Translations under genes and position numbers: made by a program | Source: Gnetum montanum | Taxonomy: Eukaryota; Streptophyta; Gnetopsida; Gnetales; Gnetaceae | NCBI GenBank assembly: GCA_015680685.1 | Contig: MNCI01014376.1 | Location: 147,573 to 211,572, forward strand | Direction: 5' to 3' | Length of the DNA: 64,000 nt | The notes under the pieces: generated by a model | What the model saw: only the letters and a program-made list of their open reading frames with translations | Told to the model about the DNA's origin: nothing | The model's database searches: none | Shown: positions 33,101 to 44,596 of the stretch, piece after piece | Position numbering within the stretch: position 1 is the stretch's first letter | Layout of the letters: every line of letters begins with the position of its first letter

Positions 33101-33549
33101 CCTATCGTACGACATGCAGAACAACTACTGATAGGACACCCTACAGCTTAGTCTATGGATTTGAAGCAGCGTTGCCCTTGGAACTACAAATCCCCTCATT
33201 GTGGATGGTCCTCTCCACGGTTATAAATGAGACTCAACACAATGAGTCTAGGATCGTGGATTTAGACTCAGTGGAGGAGAAATGCATCCAAACGCTCGAC
33301 ACCATTGAAAGGTATTAAGACAGGCAGAGATAGAAGCATCATCACAACTTGCATCAACGATCGATCAAGAAAGGAGACTTGGTTCTCAAGGCTATTCGTG
33401 AACCAAAGGGAACATTCTCTACAAGTTGGGAAGGCCCTTTCTTGGTTATCAACGCATACGACAATGGAGAATTCAGGCTAGCAGACATCAATGGCAACGA
33501 ACACCCGAATCCAGTGAATCATGTGTATCTGAAGTGGTACTACATCTAA
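30137..33549 (+). pseudogene. pol: pol of C: RT, damaged RNase H, second RNase H, integrase
   Basis: All blocks are in one frame, with about sixteen in-frame stops and no frameshift. RT: DFRDLNKATIKYNFPLP, FMDGFSGYNQ; the YVDD motif has become YIDN near 31011, removing a catalytic Asp. The first RNase H has an in-frame loss of about 23 codons after YYLSHALFA (near 31548), which removes the conserved Glu region. The second RNase H (YFDGALTTRGGSA, RGDSMLI) and integrase (VTDNGPQFSS, QENGQVEA) are recognisable. The C-terminal SWEGPF module ends at 33547-33549. A CAG is followed by GTCAATTCGCAAATGG at the 5' edge and could be a splice acceptor. This copy cannot be functional. Confidence 0.88.
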
Positions 33550-33569
33550 ACATCAACTCATCTCAAACG

Positions 33570-33960
33570 CAAGGTAACAAACATCTGCTACGACATAAAA
33601 CTAGCAAATTTGTACATGTATGCTACGACGTAAAACTAACATTTCTTACACGCATCCGCCAAGACACTAAACTGGCAGAGTTTCTGACCGTCCGCCATGA
33701 CGTGAAACTGGCAAGGTAAGCATACATCTGACTGAGATGCTAAACTAGCACAAACTTGTCCTTTGGTCATGACATAAAACTGACACCCGTAGCATGGTCT
33801 GCTGGGACCATAAACTAGCTCTTCCACCATTCGCTACGACGTAAAACTAGTAGGTTTCACTCTGCCCAGACGTTAAACCGGGACCATGATCTGCTAAGAC
33901 TTGAAACCAACAACAACAGCCAACCGGGACTCAAAACTGGAATCAGTCCACAAACAACCC
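33570..33960 (+). repeat. Array 3 of C
   Basis: Degenerate units such as TGCTACGACATAAAACTAGCAAA and CGCCATGACGTGAAACTGGCAAG between pol and LTR. Confidence 0.75.
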
Positions 33961-35064
33961 ATGAAGCAAGCGAGCATGATCACTCTTGCACTACATCCCT
34001 ACCAGATGGAACGGGTAAGGCATTGGAATAGACGCAACACTACTACCTCACTGGCATCCTACTGATTTCTCGGATATGCCGAAAGGCATGCTACTGATCC
34101 CTCGGAGATGTTGCTATGATAGCCACTCTGTAGTTGCAGCTCTTGGGATCAACTTCACTGCTTGGAGCCCCAAATAAATTATGGTCATCCATAGTTTCAG
34201 TACCTCCACTCATCGCCACCACCAGATTCTGGCTTAGCAGATTCACCTGACTAGTTCTTTGCCCAGTCGATTGAGCAAGATGAATCTGGCTATCGACGAT
34301 GGCTTCATGAATAGTGGCATCAACATAGGGACCCTTGCACCTTGCTACGGTCCCTCTTTCGTGGCCTCTGCTCTCCTTTTCACTTTGGATGGTACTTGTT
34401 TCAACAGCCTCCCCCCCCCCCTAGCAATTAGGATGATTGCTTTTGCTCTCTGTTCTCTGTTACATTTTGCAGGTTACTTGTTACAACAGCATTGATCGAG
34501 AATGCATTCATTAGAAGGTGAGGTGTCACAGTGTTCTGAAGTGGCTGCTCAGACTAGCCTAGCTACTTGGAAGTGCAAACCCTACCTCTCCCTCCATCAG
34601 ATACCTTACTTTGCTTTCTCCTTCCCTTATCCTTATGACCGTCTTTACCCTCTTCTTTGTTTGTACAGAGTCTGAACATTTAATCAATTCTTTCACATCA
34701 TCATGTCCATGAATTGACGTAACGCAACTCGCCTCGTGGAATGTAATCTGCAAAAAAAGGCAAAGCTTGGAAAAATGGATGTAAACAACTCATCCAAGCC
34801 ATACGGGCGTAACACAACTCATCCGTGCAAGCCTTTCATATGCAGTATGGTAGCGTAACTTCTCACAAATACACTCGTGAAAGGACACCTAATGACTTAT
34901 TCACAAAATTTTTATGTTCACATGCTTGAGTCTTCCCCGAACCTCCCTCCTCTCACTTCTTCAAAATCCCTCCTATGCTCCTCTCCCCACCTTCACACTT
35001 CCAAGTTTGACAGAGCAACATTTGAGCAATTTCCGACAAGCGTTGTTGGTGCCTTTACCTCTAA

Positions 35065-35096
35065 ATGTCAACAAAGAGGGGCCATTGAAACACCAT
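35065..35096 (+). other. Single remaining arm of the LTR hairpin (C)
   Basis: ATGTCAACAAAGAGGGGCC and following bases match the long arm of the hairpin. The partner arm expected to its left is not recognisable. Confidence 0.55.
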
Positions 35097-35149
35097 GAAA
35101 ATTTTGAGGCCTCAATAGTTTAGCAAGTTCCCTTTCTGGCTAAGGGTTT

Positions 35150-35790
35150 GTTATGCCACGCTATGCAGCATAGCGTAATAAACTCTAGAGGACAGAACAA
35201 GACAAGGGGTGCACGATGGCAAGCCTTCAACTTTGCAAGTTTTCTATGTTTCAAAAATCTTAACTTTTCGCACATTACGCCACATTACGCAACATAGCGT
35301 AACGTAGCATAACGCAGCGTAATGCTAGAAGACCATCCATTGCAACAACAGAGATGGCAAGATTCGAGACCTCGGTGGTCCAGCAAAATATCAAGGCTTA
35401 AGCAATGATCTATAGCGTGCCGCACATTTCAGCAAGTTTTCTTTTTCGGTTAAGGGGTCTATTACACTACATTATGTAGTGTAGCATAATAAACCCCAAA
35501 AGGACTGAACAGAAACAAAGGAAGCATGGTGACAACACTTCAATTTTTTGTAGGTTCGCTATTTTACACTAAATTACGCTATGCAGCGTAATCTAGCATG
35601 ACGCGGCATAATACAAGCAATGACAAAGATAGCACAATTCAGGCATTAGCAATTCATACGTCAAAATACACTCTCTAGTGTATTGCAACGTAACCAAAGA
35701 ACAATTTTTTGCCAAAGCTCCAACAAAAGTGGTTTACGACACATTACACTTTAGAGCATAATGTAGCGTAGCGCCGCAAGCTTCAAACAC
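35150..35790. repeat. AGCGTAA/TACGC palindromic repeats in the C LTR
   Basis: ATTACGCAACATAGCGTAACG and related units, interspersed with longer unique sequence. They lie between the hairpin arm and the TATA box, as in the other LTRs. Confidence 0.65.
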
Positions 35791-35865
35791 AAACACACCA
35801 AGTCAATGGCATCTTGTAGATTCAGGACACACATCATCTAAACCATGTTTTTCTCCTGACCCTAA

Positions 35866-35880
35866 CCTTATAAATATTCC
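35866..35880 (+). promoter_or_regulatory. LTR TATA box (C)
   Basis: CCTTATAAATATTCC, in the same relative place as CCTATAAATACCCC of the D LTR. Confidence 0.55.
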
Positions 35881-36557
35881 AGTTGACAAAGATCAAAGGG
35901 TTGGCAAAACATTTCTCTAGATTGACAAATTTTCTCCGTGAGCAATTTTCTTTCATTGGTAATCGTTGACAACTTTTGGCAAAGATTGACAAGAGAGCAA
36001 AAGGGGATCAACGATCATAAGAACATCGAAGGTGATTGGCAAGAATCCTTGATTAGAAACAGCCAGTTAATGGATATTCTTCTTCAGGTCTGACTTCCTT
36101 ATGCCCAGATTGGCTAGAACAATGTAGATCAACCTTTGTTTGTTTTATCTTTAAATAGCTTTCTCATTGTTGGCACATGCTTCGTCTAAACCAAAGTCCG
36201 CCTGTAATCATTGTATCCAACATATTTTTTTCATAAGTTAAATCCCAGATCTTGGGATTGCATGCTCTCTAAATCCGATCTCCTATGTCCTATCTATATG
36301 GATTTTGTAATCTCTTTAAATCATTTACATTATTTTCAATTACCTTCGAGATTAACGATATTATATCTCCTCATAAAAATCATCATTTTTCCATCTAGTT
36401 TTTATTGATTAAGTAAGTCCCTGTCTGATCGACAAGATCGTTCAATGCACCTCAAATTCGTCTTCCCCAACACGACCCTCGCATAGATCTGGGGTTAGAA
36501 CTATGTACACGGACTTCTGCTCGGTATTTCCAACGACCAACATTTTTCATCGTTGCA

Positions 36558-37690
36558 GCTCTCTTAGTCAAGCTTTCTCTTAGACTAAGAGCATACAAGA
36601 CATGGCTAAGGCAAGCAAAGACCTAGCCTACATCGCTTACAAAAATACCTTCGCCAAGAAGGACAAGGGTAAGGCCCCAACAACCACAATGGCCACTGTG
36701 GCAACCAAGGCCAAGCCCAAACCTAGCAACAGCAGTAGCAAGAATAATAAGAAGCCAGTCATACCCGTGGCCAACCCCATGCCCAAACAGGGCCACGTGC
36801 TGCAACCAGCTACACCTATGCCTGAGACATTTGCACAACCCAAACCCAAATTTGAATGCAAAGATTGCTCAAAGTACACCCCACTGCCTCTCAAGCCTTC
36901 AGAACTCTTGAAGAAACTATTGGCAGTGGGATACATCCAACACAAGCAAATGATGGAAGAAGCAAACGCAAGACATCAATGCTACTGTGAGCTTCTTAGG
37001 AACCCCTCTTTGGCCCTGCCTAATGAGCCTCTAGTTCCTAGGGGTTTCAGGCTGGACAGGTTTTGTGACTACCACCAACAGTGTGGTCACAACATGGATT
37101 ATTTTCTAGCATTGCAAGATGACATCCAAAGATTAATCGACTAGGGAAAACTAGTGCTGGACAAAAGCAACCCAGTACATCCTAAAAACCAATCTATGTA
37201 TGTCTACATGGATCCCCTCAATGTCAAAAATGTCGGTTACATCATCAATGCTATCGATATTGATAGTGATCCCAGGCCACCCCAGTAGCCGTTTGTGATC
37301 CGTGTGCCTCAACGTAGTGCACCAGCACCATCGGTGGTTGGTCCAAGCTCGTAGCAGCCACTCATTCTGAAAGTCCCACCATGCGCATCCACATTTGCAC
37401 CACCTATTGGCTAGGCCATGCGGCCTCGTCAGTTAACACCTCTAGCTCCATTCATCATCAGGGGGTCGACGCCTTCGACAGCCCCTATCTCGTGCAATAG
37501 AGCTAAATAGCCTTCTCGCCCTGTAAGGCGAGAAGTCCACTTGGTGGCGAGACGTCGAACGGAAGTATCTTTAAGGGTATCCCCAAGCCTATGTCTTCAC
37601 CTCTTGCATCTACACCTTTGCCCCCAAATACGAAGGTTGACATGACTACATAGCCCACATCACTCTGCTGACAAGGATCTGAACCCAGAT
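36558..37690 (+). pseudogene. gag: gag of D, C-terminal part
   Basis: Homology to B starts at SLSQAF directly after the LTR end. The longest intact stretch (from ATG 36602) covers a Lys-rich region, YTPLPLKPSELLKKLL, a LLRNPSLALPNEPLVPRGF block and a degenerate zinc-knuckle-like DRFCDYHQQCGHNMDYF followed by LQDDIQRLID. The frame then continues with stops through two P-F/L-V/I-x-x-V-P repeats. The capsid region is absent. Confidence 0.8.
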
Positions 37691-37833
37691 CCAAAGTCAC
37701 CTCTCCTCGAGAGATTCATCTTCTGGGACGAATCTAAGAGGAGGAAGGTGTCAAACAAGGGGGTGCCCAAGACCTTCTGGATGCCCTCACCCAAGTCAAG
37801 CAAGCTCTAAAGCAAAGAAATGCTACACTGAGC

Positions 37834-38658
37834 TTGTACAATCTAATCATGACATCTGTACCCCACTGCAAGGCTCTAATCTGCATGTTAACAGCAGTTC
37901 CGATCGACAAGAACATGCCAACGAAAGAGGAAGTGATCCATTCGGTCATGCTTTCCTCTATCCCCATGGTGTCCACAACACCTCAATTGACTTTCAGTAA
38001 TGATGCCATTAGGGAAGATCCCGAAGGAGGTCAGGAGACTATGGCATCTCTCTTCATCACAATTCAAGTAGGCCAACACCGGATCCGAAGGGTACATGTT
38101 GATGATGGGGCTGCCACAAACTTCATTCCCTTCCCTATTATGGACAATTTGGAATTGGTTGACTAGATCAAACCCACAACAACATCATGTCTAAGGTCCT
38201 TCAATGGGGCATGCGTCCTGGTGAAGGGCATAGTTCATGTAGACTTTGTAGCAGGGGACCAGTTCCCCATAGACACAATGTTCATCATGGTCGAGGAAAT
38301 GCCCAGGTTTAATTTGATCTTGGGAAGATCATGGTTAGCGTAACCTAGGGTTGTCTCCTCGCCTATTCACCAGGAAATCCACTTATCATACACAGGCAGG
38401 GAGGTGGTGATCCATGGTGACGAAGTGGCAACGCAAGCAATTAGTAACATAAACATGGAGCAGGGCTTAAAGGTTACAACCTCCAAGAATGAGGCACCTG
38501 CTCACACATGCACTAACCATCCAACGGGAGGGTCAGCCCAACAAGCCAACCTACAACTCGAAAATGCATGGGTTGAGTTGCCCTTCCAAGTGGGGGATAA
38601 CAATGTGAATGAGGGCCCTGGCGAAACACCTCGGCCTTACATTTCGATCAACCCATGA
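37834..38658 (+). pseudogene. pro: Aspartic protease of D
   Basis: Frame with LFITIQVGQHRIRR, the active-site motif HVDDGAATNFIPFPI, FNLILGRSWLA and a C-terminal tail AWVELPFQVG that ends at TGA 38656. In-frame stops lie at 38164 and 38341. The tail is conserved in B beyond its own stop, so it is part of the ancestral protein. Confidence 0.82.
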
Positions 38659-38754
38659 TGGGTCAAGAAGCAGCTACGCATAGCATAGCAACCCTACTAC
38701 TTCCTGCCTAGTTACCATCCTTATACATTCGTGGCTTCTTTACTTTGTTAACAT

Positions 38755-39080
38755 GTCGTCCTTTTGGCATGCTACACTATGGCCCGCAATGGCCTAAAAC
38801 TAGCATCATTGCTTTCTGTTTTATTAAATATGTCATCCTTCTGGCATGCTATGCTATGGCCCGAAATGGCCTAAAACTAGCATCATCGCTTTTTGCTTTG
38901 TTAACGTACTATCTCTTTTGGCAATGGCCTGAAATGGCCTAAAACTAGCATTGTTTCTTTTCTCTTTGTTAACATATAATCTTTTTGGCATATTACACAA
39001 TGGCCCAAAACAGCCTAAAACTAGCAATGGCCCGAAACAGTCTAAAACTAGCAATGGCCTGAAATGGCCTAAAACTAGCA
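38755..39080 (+). repeat. Array 1 of D
   Basis: Units of GGCCCGAAATGGCCTAAAACTAGCA with spacers of CATCATTGCTTTCTG type. Orientation is sense relative to gag-pol. Confidence 0.82.
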
Positions 39081-39267
39081 TACGAGAGCATGAAAAATTT
39101 ACATGATAAACAAGTTAACGCAAAGTCAGTTTCTTTCCTAAAGTTTTTCATTTCATTCAAAACTTGTTCCTGTTGGGAATGTTTGTGAAACTTTTACAAA
39201 TTTTCAAAATTTCAGCATTTCAAAATTGCAAAAATTTCAAAAATTTCAAAAAGAAAATCCCATCCTA

Positions 39268-42200
39268 TCATGGGTTGTCTCTGTTTGCATCGCCTTCATC
39301 ATTCACCTCTGCTTCATCTGCTTGTGCATCATCCTCTCCCGCGTTGCCTTCTACTGGTTCTTCATTCCATCCCTCTATGAGCCTTGCACCCTCATTTGGA
39401 GCCTGCATCATAGGAATGAAATAGTCAATTAGGGCAAAAAATGCAAACTACTATAACATAGCATGAGCATCTACACAGTAAAGTGACTAACTTGGGAGGG
39501 GCCTGTGTTGGTCTCAAAGGGTATCCGGTCTAGACCAAGCCTGAGGCAACGCTAGACCTCCTCTATCGTGATGTCCATCCAATGCCTATTGCTAGGTTCA
39601 GCATTCACAACAGTGGATTTCTCCCTTTCCACGGTCATCTATCTTAAAGGTCTTGGGGAAAGGGAGGTGGTTGCAGTCTCTCCTGTAGGAAGGTCCACTT
39701 TCAAGTTAGGAGATTCTGTAACCTTTACCTACTCTTTGAACTTAGTGTAGGCCTCAGAAGTGTTGATGGCATTCATGAATGCTTCATACATGAATGCCTC
39801 CATAGCAGTGCCTTTGTATAGTTTTTGATGGGTTTCATTCTCCAACTTGTACACGTGTTTGTGGTTTCTCTGGATTTGCCCCCATTCGAAAACCTTGGCA
39901 CTGATATCTTTCATGTCTTGACACTTCTGTGCTAGCAAGTCCATCTGCATTTGCTGTTCGATTATCTCGTGAGTGGAATCAATGTTCTGATGAATGATAG
40001 TCCAAAACCTGACATAGTCATCTACAACCTTATGCCAATCCTCAACATCAGGGTTACAGTTTATGAGGAACGCATTCCTTGACCTGAGATCCTCCACCTC
40101 AGCGACCAAGTCAGCCTCTCTTTGCTTAGCCCTTTGGACCCATTTCCATAGGTCCTCATTAACGTGCTTATACTTCCATAGGGAGTACGCTCAGTGCAAG
40201 ACACACTTGTAAGCCTTGTCGAACATGTGACGAGGCACCTCAGTCACATCAGGTGAAAGCGTAGGCATGGTGTCGACTTCCATAGGCTGTGCTAGGTCCC
40301 ATTTGAGTCAAGAGGCTACCTCGACATGAAGAGTGTAACAATCGTGTTAACATGGAAAAATCAACAAACTCAAAATTTTTTAGCATAAAAACATAGGAGC
40401 ATTTAATACTACTACTTAACCACATTAGGGTCCGCCTGCTGAAGGCGTTTGATCATGTCGTCGACAAGCCCTTACACAAACGCAAACTTGTCAGGGACTT
40501 TGACCCATGACTCTGCATGAATCAGAGAGGGCCCTGCGGCATCAATAGTAGCACCTATTACATGGCTAAGCATTACAGCAATGGCCAAAATGGACTATGA
40601 TAAGGCATACGTAGCACCCAACTCACTAGCGTCTGACTGCGATCTTTCTTCTTGCTGATGCAAGATGATCGTAGTAGCCTCGGTTAAGGGCCCTGTTAAG
40701 TCCATACAAGCCCCTTCCTCATGCGATGGTGCCTTTTCTTTCAAGAGACCAGCGTATTTTTTATTCAAGGGAGGCACCTCTTCGTTGGTAAGAGGAGGCT
40801 CCCAAATGACAAGAGCCCCTGCCCTAGAGATAGGAGCTCCCTTATTCCTGATCAGGGCCCTTTCCTCCAAGACTGGGGCCTCCATGTCTTTATTCATTGC
40901 CCTCATCCTAAGGGTTGACACTTCTTCATCTTCTTCCTCTTCTTCTTCTTCCTCTGCTAGCAAAGAAACATGTTTGTGTTAGTCCAAAACAAATTAGCTC
41001 AAAGCAGATGCTACGCTATGCTACACCGCCTAGTGTAGCATAGTGTAGCAAAAAATAGCAAAGTAAGCATTACATGAAAGCATTTACCAATGGGGGTTGC
41101 ATCCTCTGTAGCTTAAGCTGTAGTCTTCATCCCTCCTCCTCCTCCACCCGAAGGGTTTCCCTGGCTGGGGAAGGCCTCTTCTTTCACAAATCCTTGGGCA
41201 TAGTCTCTGCTATGAGACATTCCCCCCACATCACACTACCGACTATAGCAAGGGTTGTTCTCCTACACTATCCTGGCCATGAACACTACGAGCCACCCAA
41301 TCCTTGGTCATTACAGACAAAAACTCCCCAATTATTTCTAGGGGATCTTGGGCACATGTGGTCTAGAGGATCTGTTGAATCCATGGCTTGAAAATCTAGT
41401 CATGATCTCGCATGGCCCAGACTCCATCCTCCTGAACCACTAGAAACTCCATGAAGCGCTTTAGACAACCTATGTAGAAGCCATAGTGTATGTTGGAGCA
41501 GGAATCCATTTTTTCACAGAGTCCCAAAATCTCAGCCTGCAATCCCTTACATAGGAAGCTAGCCTAGTTGTAACGAGCCCCTTCCTCCATAACCTCCCAC
41601 ATTATCTAGGCCTGCTCGAGCCCCAGGACCTTCCCTTGGGTGAGAAGTTGGGGGAATAGGTAGGCACGGAAGACTGAGTAAATCTCCATGGTAGGGCCAT
41701 CCTTAAGCTTCTCCATGGGGAACCCTTATTGCTCCTTAATGAGCCCCAACCACTCCTAGATATTCTTCTTCTAAAGGTTCAACTCCTGCTTGCACTTTGA
41801 CCCTATGAGGATGTTGTCGGTAGGAACACCAAACAGGTCCGTAAATAGCTGGTCATTGATTTCAATGACCACCCGCACGCCCCGTACATGCATGCGAAAA
41901 TGGCCCATCCTCTTAGAGAAGGAGTTGACCAGGGAAAGCATCTTAGCAGCATGAATGCTCAAATTTAGGGCCATGAATAGATCCATAAGCCCCACCTTTT
42001 GGATTTTCTTGACCAATGAGTCTGAGGCCCCCTAGTCTAACTAGTGCTAGCTCACCGCTACTTTGTTGTATTTGAAGTAGATGTTGGCCCCCTGCGTGTC
42101 GATGGTTACCATTGTCACCTATTGGGGCTTTTTCACCCCTGTAATAGTTTTCACAAAACACGCTTAGCATAATGACACAGGAAATAAAAGGATTTCAAAG

Positions 42201-43669
42201 ATACTTGAGCATGTGACACTTACTTTTTGACCCACCAGGCGTATATGGTAACAGGAACAGCGGGAGTTCAACCATAGCTTCTTCAACTGTGACTAGCTTG
42301 AAAGGTTCTTCCCAATCCTTACACTGATTGTAGGGAACATAAAACGTGCTTGGGTAGGTATGGTATTCCCCCCCATACTGACCGATCACACCCACCTGCA
42401 TGTTCTTGGCAAAAGAGAACTCCTGTAGGGCTAGCTGCACTATAGCCAGCAGACCTGATCGGTCATGAACCCCCTCATCATTGATAAAGAACCTGATGAC
42501 AAACACACACTATTAGCATTCGGCCAGTATGGCCAACGTTGCACAACATAGTGGAGCAAGGCTGCAAAACTCACCTACCAGCACAATAGACATTCCCTTG
42601 TGGGTTCTGAAAGCATGTTGCCATGTAACGTGCGAGGAACAACATGTTGTACTGGTGATAGCAGTTGTATTCTGGCATGTCCCAGATCTAGGCTAAACAC
42701 CTCAACCCTGTTGAGCATTAGCTAGATCCTTCCTCTTGCCTACTCATGATTTTCCTGTTGGTAAAAAATCTCAGGATGCCCCGACTTGCCCTAGGCAACA
42801 TGGCTTCTATTATCCTGGATGCCTCCTTCTCCTCTAGAGAAGACTAAACGATCACACTAAAGTGGTCAAGAAGGAACTACAAGAAGTCTTGTGCCCCTTC
42901 TTTGAACTAGACCACTCACTCTCCCATACGTATCTAGGGAGGGGCATTAGCCATAGGTCTACTCACATGGCACAGGACCCGTCTAATTTCCAAAATGATC
43001 AGTCGAGGCCTCAACCCCGCCCTGCATGACATAATCAGCGAATTTTAGCATCATACTTAAAGGCAATACACGTGCAATGTAGCAACATCTAGCAGTCCAT
43101 GTACATAGCGTAGCATAACCCTCCACCTGTACATAGCGTAGTAATGGCGTGAAAGCCTAGCATAGCAAGAATATGCAAATGAGCCTAGCGTAGCAACAAA
43201 ACAATTGACAACATGCTCTAATAAAACACATGTCGAGTTGCCAAATCACACATGGCCTAGCCCTCCCAAGGGTTTTACGTTATGGCATGCTAAGGTCAAG
43301 CAGCTTAAACTACCCCAACCCCCGCAGTTATGACAATCGCAGCAGTGGCGGTTTTAGCAGCCTTACATGCAACAACGACGTAACGTTTATACATCCGCCA
43401 CGAACGAAACGACAATAGCAGCAATGCAAAGGCTAAAATGATGTGACCATAGAAAACACAGGTAGCCAAGAATGGATGCAAAATAAACAAAATGCAAAAC
43501 AAGAGTAGAAAAAAAAAGAAAGCATAAAATGAAAAGGTGAAGGAAATGTAGTAACCTACTGGGTCAATGGTATGCTCTTCTACACCGCAACACGCACTTG
43601 TGGCACATGCCCCAGGGTCTTCTTCACCTCCTCAACCCTTGCAAGCACTAGATGAGTCTTAGGAGCCAT
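39268..43669 (-). pseudogene. Eight-exon antisense gene of D
   Basis: Exons on the minus strand: 43669-43560, 43021-42579, 42492-42224, 42138-41088, 40956-40627, 40533-40421, about 40338-39492, 39402-39268. The borders match those of B and E, and exon 4 is 1,051 nt against 1,047 in B. HAD-like exon 2: LIILEIRRVL (motif I decayed), EGAQDFL, then FSVIV followed by a stop where C and E have WS; YNMLFLARYM. Exon 3 carries GVIGQY and a YHTYP motif. Exon 4 has VGLMDLF, NSFSK and DLFGVPTDN. Exon 5 is a poly-Glu acidic segment, exon 7 is coiled-coil-like, and exon 8 is a short acidic tail ending DNP. Many stops are present, including one in exon 1. Confidence 0.75.
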
Positions 43670-43989
43670 TGTCCTGCTTGCAGATTTACACCTTTTGCTA
43701 GAAAAACTCGCCTCACTAATCGATTAACACAATTGCTTCGTGCTCCAAAATTGCCTTGTGCTCCGATGTGGGCTTTGTGCTCTTACGGTGAAAATGGCAA
43801 AATTGCTAGGGTCTAACCCCTATTTATGGTCACAATGACAAGATGGGGGAACTTGCCTCTCTCTCTCTCTAATCAATGTGGGACGTGTCATATAGCATAG
43901 CATGCTTGCCACGATATCGAAGAACTATTATCATTAAAGACTTGACACACTTCAAGCCAACCGTTTTCTTTCCCAAAAATAAAAAATAT

Positions 43990-44470
43990 ATATTTTTTTT
44001 CATTACGGGTCCAAAAAGACCTTAAACTAGCAATCGTAACATACTTGCACCCCTAAGGGTCCAAAAAGTCCCTAAATTAGCAATATCAACCCGTTGCTTT
44101 CGCAGTCCATAATGACGTTAAACTAACAACACCACATGCTTACATCAGCAGTTTTCACATCTTCTTCCATATAGGAAGTGTTGTAATTTCTAGCGGTTTA
44201 GTGTTTTCATGTCTACAGTTCGTATTTTTGCATTAATGATTTGATACTTCTCATATTTGCAGTTTCCCGTTTCGCATACTATTATTTTGCATGTTAAGAT
44301 TCTGCATGTTACAATTTGGTAGTCTGAAATGATACTAAACTAGTAGTTTGGCATTTTCATATCGACAGTTACACAGCTTCACACTTTACATCAGCATTTT
44401 TACACCTTTAGCAGTTCTACACTCTTGTGCCTTGGCGGTCCACCATAACCTTAAACTTGCCAAACTTGCA
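43990..44470 (+). repeat. Array 2 of D
   Basis: Units such as GGTCCAAAAAGACCTTAAACTAGCAAT and GTCTGAAATGATACTAAACTAG, more diverged than array 1. Confidence 0.7.
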
Positions 44471-44596
44471 ACCTTTACATCATCACACTTCACATAACAT
44501 CTCATTGCTGCTTTGAAAATTTTCGTTACACACAATCTCTGTCGATAGACGCCTCTTAACTAGGCTTTCATCTTATGATGGCAGGTTCAGCAAGAG

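Larger units (their letters stand above)
25397..36557 (+). mobile_element. Element C: 5'-truncated element (antisense gene, pol, LTR)
   Basis: Read in the + direction it starts inside the last intron of the antisense gene; the gene's exon 8, array 1, protease, gag and 5' LTR are absent. It retains antisense exons 7 to 1 on the minus strand, a weak array 2, pol, array 3 and a 3' LTR ending in CGTTGCA at 36557. The left border is a break inside the LTR of B and not an element end. Confidence 0.75.
33980..36557 (+). repeat. LTR between C and D (~2.5 kb)
   Basis: Related to the D LTRs in its last third: TAAGTCCCTGTCTGATCGACAAGA and a terminal CATTTTTCATCGTTGCA. The left border is approximate, since I could not fix the TG start. 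It has one hairpin arm at 35065-35096, AGCGTAA/TACGC repeats at 35150-35790 and a TATA box at 35866. Directly after the CA the gag homology of D begins, with no PBS. Confidence 0.65.

Noticed and set aside
34411-34421. Run of C residues as a polypurine tract of the opposite strand
   Set aside because: It lies inside the LTR of C and is not next to any LTR border.
40665-40982. Serine-rich open frame on the + strand
   Set aside because: Reverse reading of the poly-Glu exon 5 of the antisense gene of D.
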